Below the pieces are notes generated by a model. It was not told where the DNA came from. It worked only from the letters and a program-made list of their open reading frames with translations, and ran no database searches. A stretch of 64,000 bases of DNA. Source: Gossypium raimondii. Its lineage: Eukaryota; Streptophyta; Magnoliopsida; Malvales; Malvaceae. The position numbers were made by a program, and so were the translations under genes. The stretch lies in assembly GCF_025698545.1 (NCBI RefSeq), contig NC_068576.1:57200094-57264093 (forward strand), read 5' to 3'. Below, in pieces: positions 46,131-59,523 of the stretch (position 1 is its first letter; each line of letters opens with the position of its first letter).

Positions 46131-49100
46131 TTAAGTTGGCTTTCGCATGTTTCTGCCAGCACGAATCACTTCATCCACCAACAGCAATTGCGAAGCAATT
46201 ACAGGCCTGACAAACCAAAGTACCACCATTTTTAACCAGTTATGCTTTTTATGTGCTAAACATGAAATCATGATAGACATCTAATAGTGCGAATCAGTGA
46301 AAAAGTACCATGAAAAACATTTCTACCTCAATTAGAAAAAAAATTCCAACTCAAAAAGATTTTGGAAAACAGAAAAACCGGACCGAACCAAAAATTCAGT
46401 TCGGTTTATTTGGTTTTGCTCCCTAGGTCGGTTCAGTTTATTCGGTTTACATGAATAAATCGATTTATTCGGTTTTTTATATAAAAAATCAAACTGACCA
46501 AATGCACAGCCCTAAATACAAGGGCTTCCATGGTACTTTTACCATGAAAATGGGAACATACATGCAGATAATGGCAAATTATAAAAGACAAGTGAGGCAA
46601 ATGAATATCGAGAGCTATTACATACCCAGAGTTTATAATTTGTCGTTTAACAGAGTAGTTATCAAATATACCCTCCATTTGGGGGTCCATAGGTTCTCCT
46701 GTTTGTTGGTTTAGACCGACAATATTTCCTCTGTCATGCTCCCCCTGTATCAACAGTCAAAATACAATGTTCAGCTTAATACCATTCTCTTCAGCTTCCA
46801 TTTTCTAGAAGGGGTTGAAACAAATAGTGAACTAGACGAAATAAGTAGTACCGTAAGACCAATTATGACATCCTGAGTGTCAAGTCCAGAATTTTCAGCA
46901 AGTGTCTTGGGCACCACGAGAAGGGCATCGGCGAAAGCTTCAACACCTAATTGGGCACGCTGTTCCATTTTTATGTAAATCAGATGTATTTCAATAGTTG
47001 TTTCAGTAGTTGTAAACAGAAAAATATACCAGAAACATACCCCTTGAACAGTTTTCTTTACTTCGTTAATTAGGTGTTGTCTAGCTGCAACTTCGAAAGC
47101 TCCCGCACCCTGAAGAACAGATATATATATATTCATATATCAGAGTATATCATGAAATGCTACCGTGCGTAAAGATTCGAACCAAATAATCCTAACTCTC
47201 AGCAAATATCTTTTTGGTTCAAGGGAATTTGACAGAATCTAATCAAATAAGCCAGCCTATTAATAGCACAGAGATCAAATATTTAAATTTGCCAGCTGCA
47301 TCTATCAGGGAAATACACATTAAAGAGGATCACCCACGACCAACTTTAAGTTTAGTCTACCCCATCTAATTTCCATTCTCTACTGGGTCAATCAATCATA
47401 AAACAAGTTTGGTGACCAACTATTGCAGACAATAGAATCAATAGTAGATGTAAACCAGCTTGAAGAACAAATGCAAATGAAATGCTAAACAAGCAAAACT
47501 TACTAATATAACTGCCTCATCTTCAATAGTATTCTTAACAGCCCGCAGCCCATCACGAACAGCATCCTTAATTTGGGCAATTGTGTGGTCATTAGGCCCT
47601 ATGTTATTGACAATAGCATTAGTATTATATAAATAGCAATTAAAATGTTGCACAAGCAGCACTAACAATATTGTTATTAAATTTACATAAATTATATGGA
47701 ACGGCAACCAGTTCTACATACCTTTGATCAAAATTGTACATGAATGGGGATGCCTCACATTTTCCACAAATGTATACTTATCTTCCCCAAGGACATGCTC
47801 GTAGACAAGTCCCGCCCAGCCAAGACAAGCTGGGGTTAAATCATCAACAGAATTTACAGCTTCTCCTCCGCAAGCCAAAACAAGCCTTTCCATATTTCTT
47901 CTCTTTGCTCTTCTGAGGGCAACAATCTACAACACCACAGATCAGCACATTGCAATGAAACACAGGTGTGACAAACTTCAACAAAAACTATTAGAAAATT
48001 CAGTTTTAGAAATATATGTAACACTTAAAGAAGAAAGAAAAAATATATCAGTCACATCAGCCTCATATCTCACTGGTGATCAAAACTGTGTGCCACTCAA
48101 ATTCATTTAGGAATAACAATATCACTGCAAAATACATGTTACAATCACAATTGTGAAATTATCTTACGCCAACAGAAAGGAAGACGGCTACATAGGATGC
48201 ACCTTCCTCTTGATATTCTAGAAACATATATCAACCCAGATATCCATTGGAAAGACATATACAGACAGGAAACAGGGATGACAACCAAGGTAGTCATTCT
48301 CTAGCAAAAAGGGGAGAAGACATTGGTACGCTGAGGCAAAAAACTGAAGAACATACTGACAATGACAATGATATCATGATTATCAACACGAGATGGCAAA
48401 ATAATAGTCAAGCAGTGCTGTAAAGGTGTGCACCTAGCATTGTGCCTTAGCACTGAACCAAATAAGTGCCTCAAACCCTTTCAGACGAGACACATCTTAA
48501 ATAGATACACGCCGAGCATGCCTGATCATATTTTTGTAAGGTGGTAGTTGCAAAAAAATATGTTAATTGAAGTTCCGTATGATTTCTTCAGTTTTTTATT
48601 TTTGCAATAATTGTACCTTTAATGGTTAAGAAGAAAAGAAACGATCAGACTCTCTACTTCTCGATATTTGAATATTTAATAACATGGGACCAAATGGAAA
48701 TCATGCATGTTAGCCAACAAAAGAAGAAAATTTTACAATTTTTATAGGAAAAAACCAAATCACTCTTTTTAGAGTTTTTAATCAAAATATCTTAAGCATA
48801 TACTATATATACCAACACAAAAAAAAACACACACACACACATGTGCATATTACAGCCTTTCTGTGCCTTGCACCTCACAAAATATGATGTTCTTGTGCCT
48901 AGAGAATGACTTGCACCTTTGACAACACTGGTCAAGCATCTAGATCACTGTATGTTTCACTTGTGATACTTTCTCTTCTTTAATGGGAAAATTTGGATAA
49001 ATTCAAACACTTGCAAGAACGTTATAGGCAACTAACAAAGAGTAGGGCATCATGAAAATTTCGCAAGTCGGAATAGGGGTTAAAAGAACAAAATTCCATA

Positions 49101-51675
49101 GCTTACCCCTGCTTGTTGAAGTAGATGCAAGGAAGGGGGATCAATACCCTTTTGATTGATAACAACAAAGTTGCTATCATTGCCAGCACAAACCTACAGA
49201 TGGACAGGAGTAGCAGTATCGTAAGAATTAATATAAATCTGCTACACCAAAAAAGCCACATTTATAATAGGTACATCAGGCATAACAATAGATACCTTAT
49301 TTTTTAGCTCAATAATTTTTTTGACTCGTTCATCAACTGAACGCCTTTCAGCTGCAACCATTGCCTCCCTCTGCTCAGCATTTGAGTAGAAAAAGCCTGC
49401 ATTTATTTCACTGAGGGCTAAAACATTAGTTACATGATGACAATCACAACAAAATAAATCCAGATTAAGGGTAACCAAAGAAAAGCACGCAGACACCAAA
49501 TGAGCAGCTAAGCACAAGGAAGATTATATTTCAAGGAGAATATAAATAGCTAACAATGACGCTAATTTCTCCTTCATGAAATTAGTGCCCCCTCCACTTG
49601 CACCCCCACAGCGCGGACAAATAAAAAGGGAAGTTAAAGACATGCACATATATGTACCTTTTCTCATACTCCAATGATACATTACATGTCAAGATGTAAC
49701 AATTTTCTGCTCGTCGCTTCATATCCGGATGCCTAGAACCATGGTCCAAAACTAGTCCCTCCACCTAGGGAAACCACAAAAGATAAATATAATAAACGGC
49801 ATGATACAGATGGATACCAACACATGCACACACATAACAAAAACATGTAGAAATAAAACAGAAATATTCAAGCTTTACTACACAAGCTAAACTTAGCTCT
49901 AATCAAGAGAAAGGAAGGTGTAGCAGGGGAAAGAGTTAACTCTTTCAAAGCTTTATTAATACATTCCAATAGCAATAAATTTTGTGATTTCCTATCCATA
50001 TCGTGATCACCTTGTCAAAAAAAGTTTTCTACATTTTATTTGATGATGGCCAAATTTGCATATGTTCATTAAAGAGAACATTGTTTTGTGAAATCAAAAT
50101 TAAAAATGACTTTAATTGTAGCTATTGTAAGGAAACAAAAAAATTGGCAAATAAACTGGTTAGAATATAGAGAACAACCCCCCTTCCCTTCAAGTGGGTC
50201 CCTCTCTTGAAAAAAGAAAAAGAACTTAGCCTCGTGACTCAAAAGAAGTAACAACAAACCAAATTTCTTAAAATCATTCATAATGCATGAGTAATAAGTA
50301 ATCCCAACTTCAGTATCATACTGTAACAGCAGAAACCACAAACAAAGACATTGAATGCTACAATGCATCGAGAAAGGTGGCATACATACAATGCAAGATA
50401 AAAAGGATATATAAACATACCAGCCGTGTGTCTACATCAAACTTATGTCGCATGTGCATTATTTCAACCATAAAGAGATCAATAGGCTCATCTGGTTTTC
50501 GGACACACAGTACCTGGGAAACCAAATAAAAGTTTATATCACCTAAGTGTAAAAAAGTAGAAACAAATAAGTTTCCCACTTACAGCATTAACAACTATGT
50601 CTGTCAGTTGATCCGCCAATCCTTCATACAACTGCATGACAGTACAAAAAGTCAATCAAATGAATAAGATATCGTTAAAAACAGATAAGAGAGTGAAGTA
50701 GGGAGAGTAGAAATTTTGAAAATACCTTAGTCCTTAGTGTAGTTCTTGCTACCATTTTCAGGATCTCCTTATCAGGTTCAGAACCCATTACCACAGGAGT
50801 CTTAAACTTCTCAAGGAACTGAAGGGTAGCTCTTTTGGCAATTTCAAAACCATCAACTAGAACACGGGGATGCATACCTAAACCAAAAGCTTTATCACTA
50901 TGCATATAGATAATGAATAACAAGAAAAGAGAAATATGTGTACATATATGGAAATGCTATGTCAATACTTGTATATTACAGCCATTTGGTTCAAATCTAA
51001 TTTTTCTTTAATCATTTTCAGTGGGCAAGAATCTTAAGCTAAAGAATCTAACATGACTGCAACTGCTCATATTATCCAATTTGCATCTCACAGAGGGAAA
51101 AAAAAACCTTAAATCTAATAGAAAATTGCAAAGCTGAGCAGTTCTTTTACATGGATTCAAATTAGTCATACGAACCCTAACCTTCGTCAATGTAACGCTC
51201 AGATTGCTTCATTAGCTCGCCAATGAAGAGTACAGTAGATGTAGTTCCGTCACCGCTAATGTCATCTTGCGCAACAGCTGTCCTTGCTATCATAATAGCC
51301 GTCGGATTTTGAATTTGCTGAAATATTTTTCAATCAAACAACTCAATAAGATCTACATCATCACCCTCAGTAATCATTTAACATGCTTTTACTAATATCA
51401 AAGAAGAATTTAAATCTGGTAAAGGAAATGAAACCGCTATAAAAAATTGCAGGAAAAAGGAAGGGGAAAAAAGGAACCATTTCTTTCAAGAGAGTGTTTC
51501 CATCTTTAGTGAGCTTAATATCACCGGCGCCACCAACAAGCATTTTGATAGTGCCTTTAGGTCCCAGATTTGTTTTGAGAACATCTTGTAAACCTTTGGC
51601 GGCGTTGATGTTCATGTGCAGTGCCGCCGATTTGTTGAGAACTTCGGCATTAGGGTTCAACACTCGAAGCGACAT
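46131..51675 (-). CDS. CCT6: T-complex protein 1 zeta subunit (CCT6), fourteen exons, 535 aa
   Basis: Zeta subunit of the cytosolic chaperonin CCT/TRiC, which folds actin, tubulin and other proteins in an ATP-driven double ring. Exons on the minus strand: 51675-51478, 51317-51182, 50877-50726, 50631-50584, 50513-50421, 49764-49658, 49410-49296, 49193-49107, 47926-47722, 47598-47504, 47109-47041, 46959-46852, 46744-46626, 46206-46131. The joined frame is 536 codons with stop, the usual length of plant CCT6. Marks: [18 protein letters not shown] and [13 protein letters not shown] near the N-terminus, the ATP-site loop DISGDGTT (residues 85-92), [57 protein letters not shown], and the ending AGRNMRKPT. 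All introns are GT-AG. The largest intron (47927-49106) and the last one carry worn repeats. No oddity in the protein. Confidence 0.95.
46380..46545. repeat. Inverted-repeat fragments in the last CCT6 intron
   Basis: Two things meet here. First, a short inverted repeat built on accgaaccaaaaattcagtt and ggttcagtttattcggttt. Second, an end of the dispersed MITE family (aatacaagggcttccatggt followed by acttttacc). Both lie within intron 13 of CCT6, away from the splice sites. Confidence 0.4.
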
Positions 51676-52012
51676 CGTCGGCTAGGATTTCCGAATAACA
51701 CCGTTGAAAGCACGAGGTGAATGACCGAGTGAGCAAGTGACTGAGTCGGAGGGAAAAACTCACCTTTGTTTTCTGCAAGGAAGGGGAACAAAATGCTCGG
51801 AAGGGTTTTAGGGCTTTCTCGAACTTTTTTCTATAAATAAATAGATGAAAAAAAATAATAGTACATGAAAAATAAAATATATGGGCTGACCCGAATTTGA
51901 AATCTGGGTTTAATACCTTAAGGTGGAACAAACAATGTAATAGGCCAAAAATTAACCTCAAGCCCAAATAAATTGGGGCCTAATAATGCCACAATTCAAA
52001 GTCTTAAAAAGT
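51676..52012. promoter_or_regulatory. CCT6 leader and promoter
   Basis: The first 130 bases upstream of the start codon (minus strand) are relatively GC-rich and contain no strong alternative start; they form the probable leader. A less GC-rich promoter region follows. Confidence 0.4.
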
Positions 52013-52524
52013 AAGTCGACGATAAAATATTAATAAGTTTACATTTTAATCATTCAATTTTAAAAAATTATAAAATGATCATTAAATTATTCAGAATTAT
52101 TTATTTAATTCATCGAGCTGTTAAGTTTTTTTCTAAAAAAAATAAAGTTAGCGAGCTCCAAGCGATGATTCAATGATCTGTTTAGTGGATCAATTCTCAA
52201 GGATAAGTAAAACATACCTTAGATCCAAGTTGATCTTACATTTAGTGTCGGAGATTGAAGAAGAAAGTTGTTTGGATATTGGTTCACAATTTCTTGATAC
52301 TCAAAGTTGTTTCATGAAAAAAACTAAACCGTAGAAAGGGGAATGAGAGTTTTTGATTGGCGCAGACAGTGCGAATAGAGAAGGCCATTGAACAACGATT
52401 TTAACAATCTAATGACTTAAATGAAAGCTTTCGAATAACTTAATGGTCATTTTGTAACTTTTGAAATTTAGCAACTAAAATATAGACTTACTTATAATTT
52501 AATGACATAGGATATAGTTTACCC
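52013..52524. repeat. MITE-like element, copy 2 of the family at 5.8-6.2 kb
   Basis: The right end, ggatatagtttaccc, is the inverse of the start of the 5.8-kb copy. Interior blocks are shared with that copy in the same order and orientation: gagctccaagcgatgattca, ggagattgaagaagaaa, gattggcgcagacagtgcga, followed by atagagaaggcc. The left end is worn. No coding capacity. Confidence 0.6.
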
Positions 52525-54769
52525 TAAATATAAACCTATGGGTTTAAATTTTTAATTATTTTCACATTTAACTTTTAAAATTTAATCTGTTTTATTGATG
52601 AAAAGGTCAATCAAATTGTTAAAATGTTAATTGCTTATCATGATAATCCATGCATGCTTCTTTGTTGACCTGCATTTTTAAATTTTCAAATTTTGAAATT
52701 TAAAATTATGTATTTTCTAAATTTATTTAGTACATGTAAATTATCATGCAGACTATCAACACGGTTAGAATTTTAACAGTTCAAGTGACTTTTTCTTCCA
52801 AAAAAACAAATTGATTAAAATTTGAAATTTTAAGAGTTAAAGTAATAAAAAGTCAACTCAAAATTGACCAAAAAAAAACATGTTAGGGATAATTTTTTAG
52901 TATGCATTTGATAAAAATAAATAAATATCAAAACTATACATGAACTTAAATTTAATGTGTAATTTGATACATGAATTTTAATTTTTGTGATTATACACAT
53001 TGAACTTGATTTTGGTTCAAATGTAAACATAAAATTGGATTTTGATCCAATTGTAAACATTTAAAGAAATGAATACGTCAATTTAATTATATCAACCATG
53101 ATGTTAGTGGTTTATGAAAATTGAATCAAATGAAAATATCATGTATAAAATTATACAAAATCAAAGTTCATATATATCAAACCAAAACTTACGTGTAATT
53201 CTCGGGTTTATTCCATATGATTTTTTTCTGAGTATTTCATTTTTTTATTTAATTTCAACATGCTAATCTCAAATTCCAATTAAAAAACGTATTTGATTCA
53301 AATTGTCCCAAAAGAAAAAACAAATAAATAAATTATGAATGCAATGCAATTTAAATAAAAAGTGTTTTAAAGAATCAGCATAAAATTTAAGTGTACACGA
53401 AAATGTAATAAATATTCCCATGCAAAGTTTTTTTGTGTGTTTTTCTTTAATTTATTTTTTATAAAGGAAGGAAGATAAGAAAATTAAAAATGAAAGCATC
53501 TTATTCCGTATTAGCGTAAGTCAGTAGGAAAAGAAAGAGATTATTGAAAATACAAAGAGAATTTGTTTTTTTTTAAATTATACCTTCTAAGTTTAATTTT
53601 ATTCGGGTTCAACTAACACTTTTTCCATAATAATAATTTTAATATTCGAATCCATTTCAATTATTCAAAAATAATTTTATTGTCACCTTTTACTAATAAA
53701 TTTTGTGAAGAACGAAGATATATGGATAAAATATAAAACTATATCTATATTTATATTTAATTCCATGACTAAGTTGTGTCACGAGTTAACTGACTCAAAT
53801 TTAGTTGATAAAATTCTAAAATACCATCTATATATATTTATATTTATATTTATATTTATATTTATATTTAAGTCATTGATGAGTTTGTATCATAAGTCAG
53901 TTGGACATTATTAAAATATTATTTTCTATACAAAGTAAATTATAGCTTTACGAGAGTGTTCTTTGTCTTTTATATTTTTTTTATAAAATATAAAATTAAA
54001 AATTCAATCATGTCACAACTCAATAAAATTTGAACACTGCACTTTTCTTTTACTCAAAATTAAACAATACATTTCACTATTTTAATAAAAAATCATTTGT
54101 TTTTAGATAAAATTTTAATAAATATATTTATGACGAAAAAAGAGAGGATTTGTTCAAAGTGTCATTAATTGAACAAAACGTTGTCAAAACTTTAAAACAT
54201 TTTAATTCAATATTCAAAATATCAATAAATCTTTGTCCATGTAACCATCAAATTAGACATCAAAATTGTTGAAATATAAATGTCTTTAAAATTTGATCCA
54301 AGTGGTCAAATACATTCTAAATCAAACTAAAGTTTCAGTTAAGCTGACTATTATTAAAAATTTGGATCATAATTTTGGGATGTTTAATGCAATTAATCCA
54401 TTTATTTATTTGTGTATATATATACACACAAGGAGGTAGAAGAAGAAGCAAGTAAAAGTCATTAAACAGCTTTCACTTTTGTTCTTCATTCCCAAAAACC
54501 ATTCCCTTTATATATATACATAAAATTATCATATAATCATTGCAATACTACACTTTTCTCTCAATATATATTACATATATATTTATGTGCAAGTTTTCTT
54601 TTGTTGCCCTCTTGAATTTTTCTTTCTTTAGGTAAATTATACATTCAAAGGGTTTTGATTTTCTTTCTTCCCTCAGCTACCCAATAATCCGTGTTTGTTC
54701 ATATCTTCTTATTGGATTCTGTGAGAGAAAGTATTTTTCAGTGAAACCCTTTTTTTTTCGAGAATAAAA
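52525..54769. other. Intergenic DNA and KANADI promoter region
   Basis: A third copy of the fold-back family of 8.7-9.5 kb lies at about 52917-53215. A hexamer tandem repeat lies at 53826-53870. The KANADI promoter occupies the right side, with TATA-like text (ctttatatatatacataaa) near 54506-54525. A 16-codon upstream ORF (ATG 54585, stop 54633-54635) may be in the leader. No other gene. Confidence 0.35.
53826..53870. repeat. Hexamer minisatellite (TATATT-type)
   Basis: Six to seven nearly perfect copies of ttatat/tttata in a row. Confidence 0.85.
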
Positions 54770-57700
54770 ATGGAGGAAAAAGGAGGTTTCGATGAACAGT
54801 GTATGAATCGGATTCCCGACCTTTCACTGCACATTAGCCCTCCCAACACTGCTCCACCATCGATTTCCACTGCTACTACCAACGAAAGCCATTCATCGAC
54901 CTTTGATATTTGGAGCAACAAACAGTACGATGCCCTAAAACCCTGCAGCAGCTCCCAAGCAGCTGAAACGGAGCTTTCTTTAGCTAATCCACTAGGTCCA
55001 GTCGGCAGTGGCTTACAACCTGAGAGTTTCCCACGGCAAATTCATCTTCTCAAATGCGGTCAACTAAGTGATATAAACTATGGGGTTTCATGGCTCGATG
55101 ATATGCCTGAACCAGGTTTGAAACCCATCAAGGGAATCCCAATATATACGGATCCTCGTAAGTCACGGCCGCTATATCAAGTGTCCCCTTATTCGTCTTA
55201 TAATTGTTCATCATCATCATCAGCTTCAGCTCCTTGGGTGCTACACTCAGCCAATGGTTATAGGTTTAATGGGATCTCAATGCCTCAATACGAAGGAAGC
55301 ATGGGTAGTTCAAGGTTTATAGCTAAAGTACATAGCAAAAAGAATATAAGGGCACCAAGGATGCGTTGGACCAGCTCTCTCCATGCTCGGTTCGTTCATG
55401 CTGTCGAACTTCTCGGTGGCCATGAAAGTAATCAATTATTCAATCTTATTCTTCTTCTTTTTTCCCTACTTTTTGTTACAGATCCATATAGTTTTCAATG
55501 AATTTGATCGAGTTTTTCTCATGTAGGAGCAACCCCAAAGTCAGTTTTAGAGTTAATGGATGTCAAAGATCTAACACTTGCTCATGTCAAAAGCCATTTA
55601 CAGGTACAATCAAAGAACAAAAACTAAAAAAGCTGGAAAAACCCTGGTTTTTCTTTTAGAAAAAGAGACTTTGAGGGAAGAAGTTCAACTTTTAGAAGAA
55701 AAGAAAAGGTCAAAGAGAAAAAAGAGAGAGAGAAAAAAAGTAGCCATCATTTCTCAATAATTCAAAGCAATTACTGACCTTACCAAACATCCACCTCGTG
55801 GTTAATAAACAAACCAATAAAAATCCCATAAACAGACAAGAATTAGAAATAGAAAGAGAGAGAGAGAAGGGTATTTTTTTATTTGATTTTTTTTTACCAA
55901 GATTTTCTATTTTTGTTTTTAAATTGATAAAAAAGAGGCTTCTTTTGATTTGTTTCTTATCAATAAGCAACTCTTTTTCCTTTCATATCGCAGATGTATA
56001 GAACTGTTAAGAGCACTGATAAAGCTGCAGCAGCTTTCTCAGGTAATTGTGCATTGTTTAGCCTTAGCGTTCTCCAGTCCCCCTAATATTTATTAACTAG
56101 TATTCATTTATATATACATCATAACAAATATCATATATTTTTAATCTGTATTTAGATTCTTTTCTAATTCAATTAAATAATAAATAATAGTATGTGAATC
56201 ATACTTGAGTTTTTTTATGCTCACACAAAATATATTATATGTTCATGCAATTACTGTATATCTATCCTATAATTTAATTATATTTACGGGGAAAGTATAA
56301 TGGAGGTCTTGTACTGGACTTTGCCTTTTTCATATTAAAAATATGAATAAATTAGTGTCTTCCGTGTTAGATCAACTAGTAAATTAATCGTTTTTTTGTC
56401 AAAACTACTATTCAAAATTAATTTCTATGCGTTACCATGAGGTATGTATAGCACGCCATGTGTCATTGTTTGTTTATCGTGTTAATCATGCTAGTTTTTA
56501 ATAGTAGAAATAGATGAAAATTTTAACAGAAATAATTAATTTGCTCTTTGATCTAATACAATAATTAATTTACTTTGTTTAGTAGAGAGGCAAAATACAG
56601 CCTCCATAAAACTTTTACCTATATTTATATTGTGTGTGCGTATGTATGAATATTTTAGTTTGTTAAAATATGTGAATACATATATGTATGCATGACAGAT
56701 GGATCAGGAGAAGAAGATGAAGATTGTTTGGGTGTAGCCAAAAATAGCAACAGTTCAGTGAAGCAGAGATCAACAGAGACAGAATATAATGTTAATGGCT
56801 GCCCCTCCTCTTCTAACCTTTGGGCTATCTCTTCTACGTATGTCTCCCAACTCAATCTCTGGTTTGGTATCCAAACTTAATAGCTTCTTCCATTTTAGTC
56901 CCTAAATTTAAACTCCCTAAAAGTGTGATAATATAATAATCCGAGTTTATGCCGTGTCATTATCTAAAACATAAAAAATTCATATATATTTTTAAAATTT
57001 TAGGTGATAAAATGATACAATCTCAAAATACCACATTATGATGTTTTCACGAAATTCAATTTCAAGTATAAAAGCGAACTTAATTAACAAATTCACATAG
57101 CAAAGTGAATAAAAAGAACCTAATTACAAAATTCATTTACCAATTTCTATACTATATATTAAACTCTTAAGTAAGTTGATATTACGAATCAACTTGACCT
57201 CAATTTGATAATCATTAAAATATCATTACTTTGCAAGATAAATATTATTATTTTGAGTATATTTTATCATTACAAATAAAATTTCATCTAATTTTATATA
57301 AAATTTATTGCACTAATTTTTAATGCAGAAACCACGTTTTTTATATAAAGGAAAAAACCTAAAAAGAGTTTATTTATGGATGACAGCTTTTCCTTTCGTT
57401 AAGCTTTAATTCATCTTTCTGCCTTTCTGCTTTATTTCTTTTTCGTAATGACTGAACAAAGAAGAAATTCTTACCAATGTGTTTATATTTAGCATCATTT
57501 TTTTATATATTAAATTAAACAAATTAATAATTATTACATTTAATTTAAGATATCATGACAAAGGATTTTACTAAAGAGCACTCTAATACTACTTACCAAG
57601 TATTTTTATTTAGTTGTACACGTATACATATATATATACACACATTCGTGCATTTTAAGTTGATTGATCCATCTTTTTCTTCTCTCCTTCACATTTATAA

Positions 57701-59523
57701 TCAATGAATTGAAATGCTAGGGGTCTTTATATAAAATAAATTTCCTAGGTGGAAGATGATAGTCGCCCAACATTTAAAAGAACAGGTTGAACCAACCTGA
57801 ATAAGATTATACACGTAAACATATGTGATTATATAAAAGTGAAAAAGTTCAAAACAATGCTTGAGGAAGCCGATAGGAAACGACAGCAGCGATGGAAGGT
57901 GATAGTTTCAACTGGTTGAAAGTACCAATTGTTAATGAATAATAAGTATTTAGATAAAAATGGATTGGATGATGTGAAGATAGAGTTTGTGCTTTGAAAT
58001 GCATTCGAATGATTAAGTCAGTAATAAGACGAAGGTAAGAGCTAGACTATTGAGAAGGTCTTACCATATATATATAATATTACGGCAGGGATGGAAGATG
58101 ATAGTCGGAAAATACAGGGTTTAAACTTATATTGGTATAATATAATTAATGACTTAATTATAATTAACTATTAATTATTAACTATGTATTTAAATATATA
58201 AAGATACATAAATGCCAAATTGAACCCAAAATTTTGCCCACTTCTTCTTCACCTCTTAAATACTAACCATATATATACACTAGATTTGTGAAAAAAAAGG
58301 TCTATCTAGCTTATTGAGCAATACTAAGTACTAACCATAGATGCGCATGATGAAGAACAATCTATTATATTGCATTTTTGTCCCTTTGATTGCTTGTTGT
58401 TCAGAACATGCAGCTAAGTATCTTAGTGACCGTAAACTGATTAAACTATATGAATTTTTTTGGTGCACCAGAGGGGTTCAGTTGTCGAGTTCGGGGACTC
58501 CGGTTGGGTCTACACCCGAAGCTCCGTCGTCTCAATCCGGAAACCACTTCGAGGTAAGATTAATGAAAAGCATTTCATTATTTCAGCTTCTAATATATCT
58601 ACATATACATATATGCATGCAACACTGAGCAGCATAACGTTAGATTTGGTTAGGGTTCAGTATTATAAGTTTTAGAAATTGTTAGTTATTACTGCAAAAG
58701 GAGTGAAAGTTGCACCATTTTCTGTGCATGTATCGTATTTATAGATATATATATATAAATTGCAAAGATCTTTCACTCTCGTACTTTACCCTAGCAATAA
58801 ATAAGAGGTTGGTGACGCAGTTGTAAAAATATTAAAGCTAATTGAGCACCTTGTTGAAAGCGACTATACATAAATTTTCTCTCATTTAGTTCTGATTATA
58901 TTTATACATACAGGACTGTTGGTGATATTTAAAAACTTTATAGGTAGGTAAAGAATATGACATTTGATTGTAGGGTACATACGTTCGAAAAAGGATATAT
59001 GGTAATTTCTTTAACTTCACTTAGTTAAAATAGTGACCTGTCATTATATCAAACACCAGAATATTAGCATTTGATATATTACCTATGTAATATGAGACAT
59101 GCGTCATTATTTGATAAAACTATCAATTAATTTATACATATATATTAGAAAAGTATCATTAAGATAAACTCTACTAAATGTCTATTTTTAGTTTAGTTAC
59201 AATTTAGAAGTTAAATACCACATGTTGTATGTTTAGAGTACGATAATTTGAATCTAATGTATTAAAAAACATGTTAAATTTAAATTGTCCTTACCATTTC
59301 CTAAGGTGATAACTAGCGTGGTTGATACTGATACTTTAAAAATTCGATTACAACCTTTTTAAAGTCTAGAAACCAATTTAAATTGAGTGGTATAAAAGTG
59401 TGCTCAAATGGAATTTACCCATAATCTAAAACTATGCAGGGAAGCAACAGTTTTGCTGATAAAAAAAGCACAACAGGGTCAAATATTGATTTCCATAATC
59501 CAAGCTTGGAGTTCAGCCTATGA
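54770..59523 (+). CDS. KAN1: KANADI-type GARP transcription factor, six exons, 362 aa
   Basis: Repressor-type DNA-binding protein that sets abaxial (lower-side) identity in leaves and other organs, in the nucleus. Exons: 54770-55427, 55527-55603, 55994-56042, 56699-56837, 58472-58553, 59440-59523; the frame is continuous through all junctions. The GARP/Myb-like domain covers about residues 194-251 (IRAPRMRWTSSLHARFVHAV, then LLGGHERATPKSVLELMDVK, DLTLAHVKSHLQMYRTVKST) and is nearly identical to known KANADIs. An N-terminal PDLSLHISPP resembles the LxLxL repression motif of the family, and KPIKGIPIY is also a KANADI mark. The protein ends NPSLEFSL, where family members continue with a LGRxDW motif. 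The stop TGA (59521-59523) is followed in the same frame by RSDWQGEEHG and a second stop at 59554-59556, as if a Gly codon (GGA) became TGA. KAN1 is the best guess from NPSLEF-; KAN3 is possible. Confidence 0.92.
56290..56619. repeat. MITE copy in KANADI intron 3
   Basis: Left end gaaagtataatggaggtctt, right end cctccataaaacttttacct, with the family interior (gtcattgtttgtttatcgtg and tagtttttaatagtagaaat). It ends only about 80 bases before exon 4, yet that exon's acceptor (catgacag) is intact. Confidence 0.6.
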
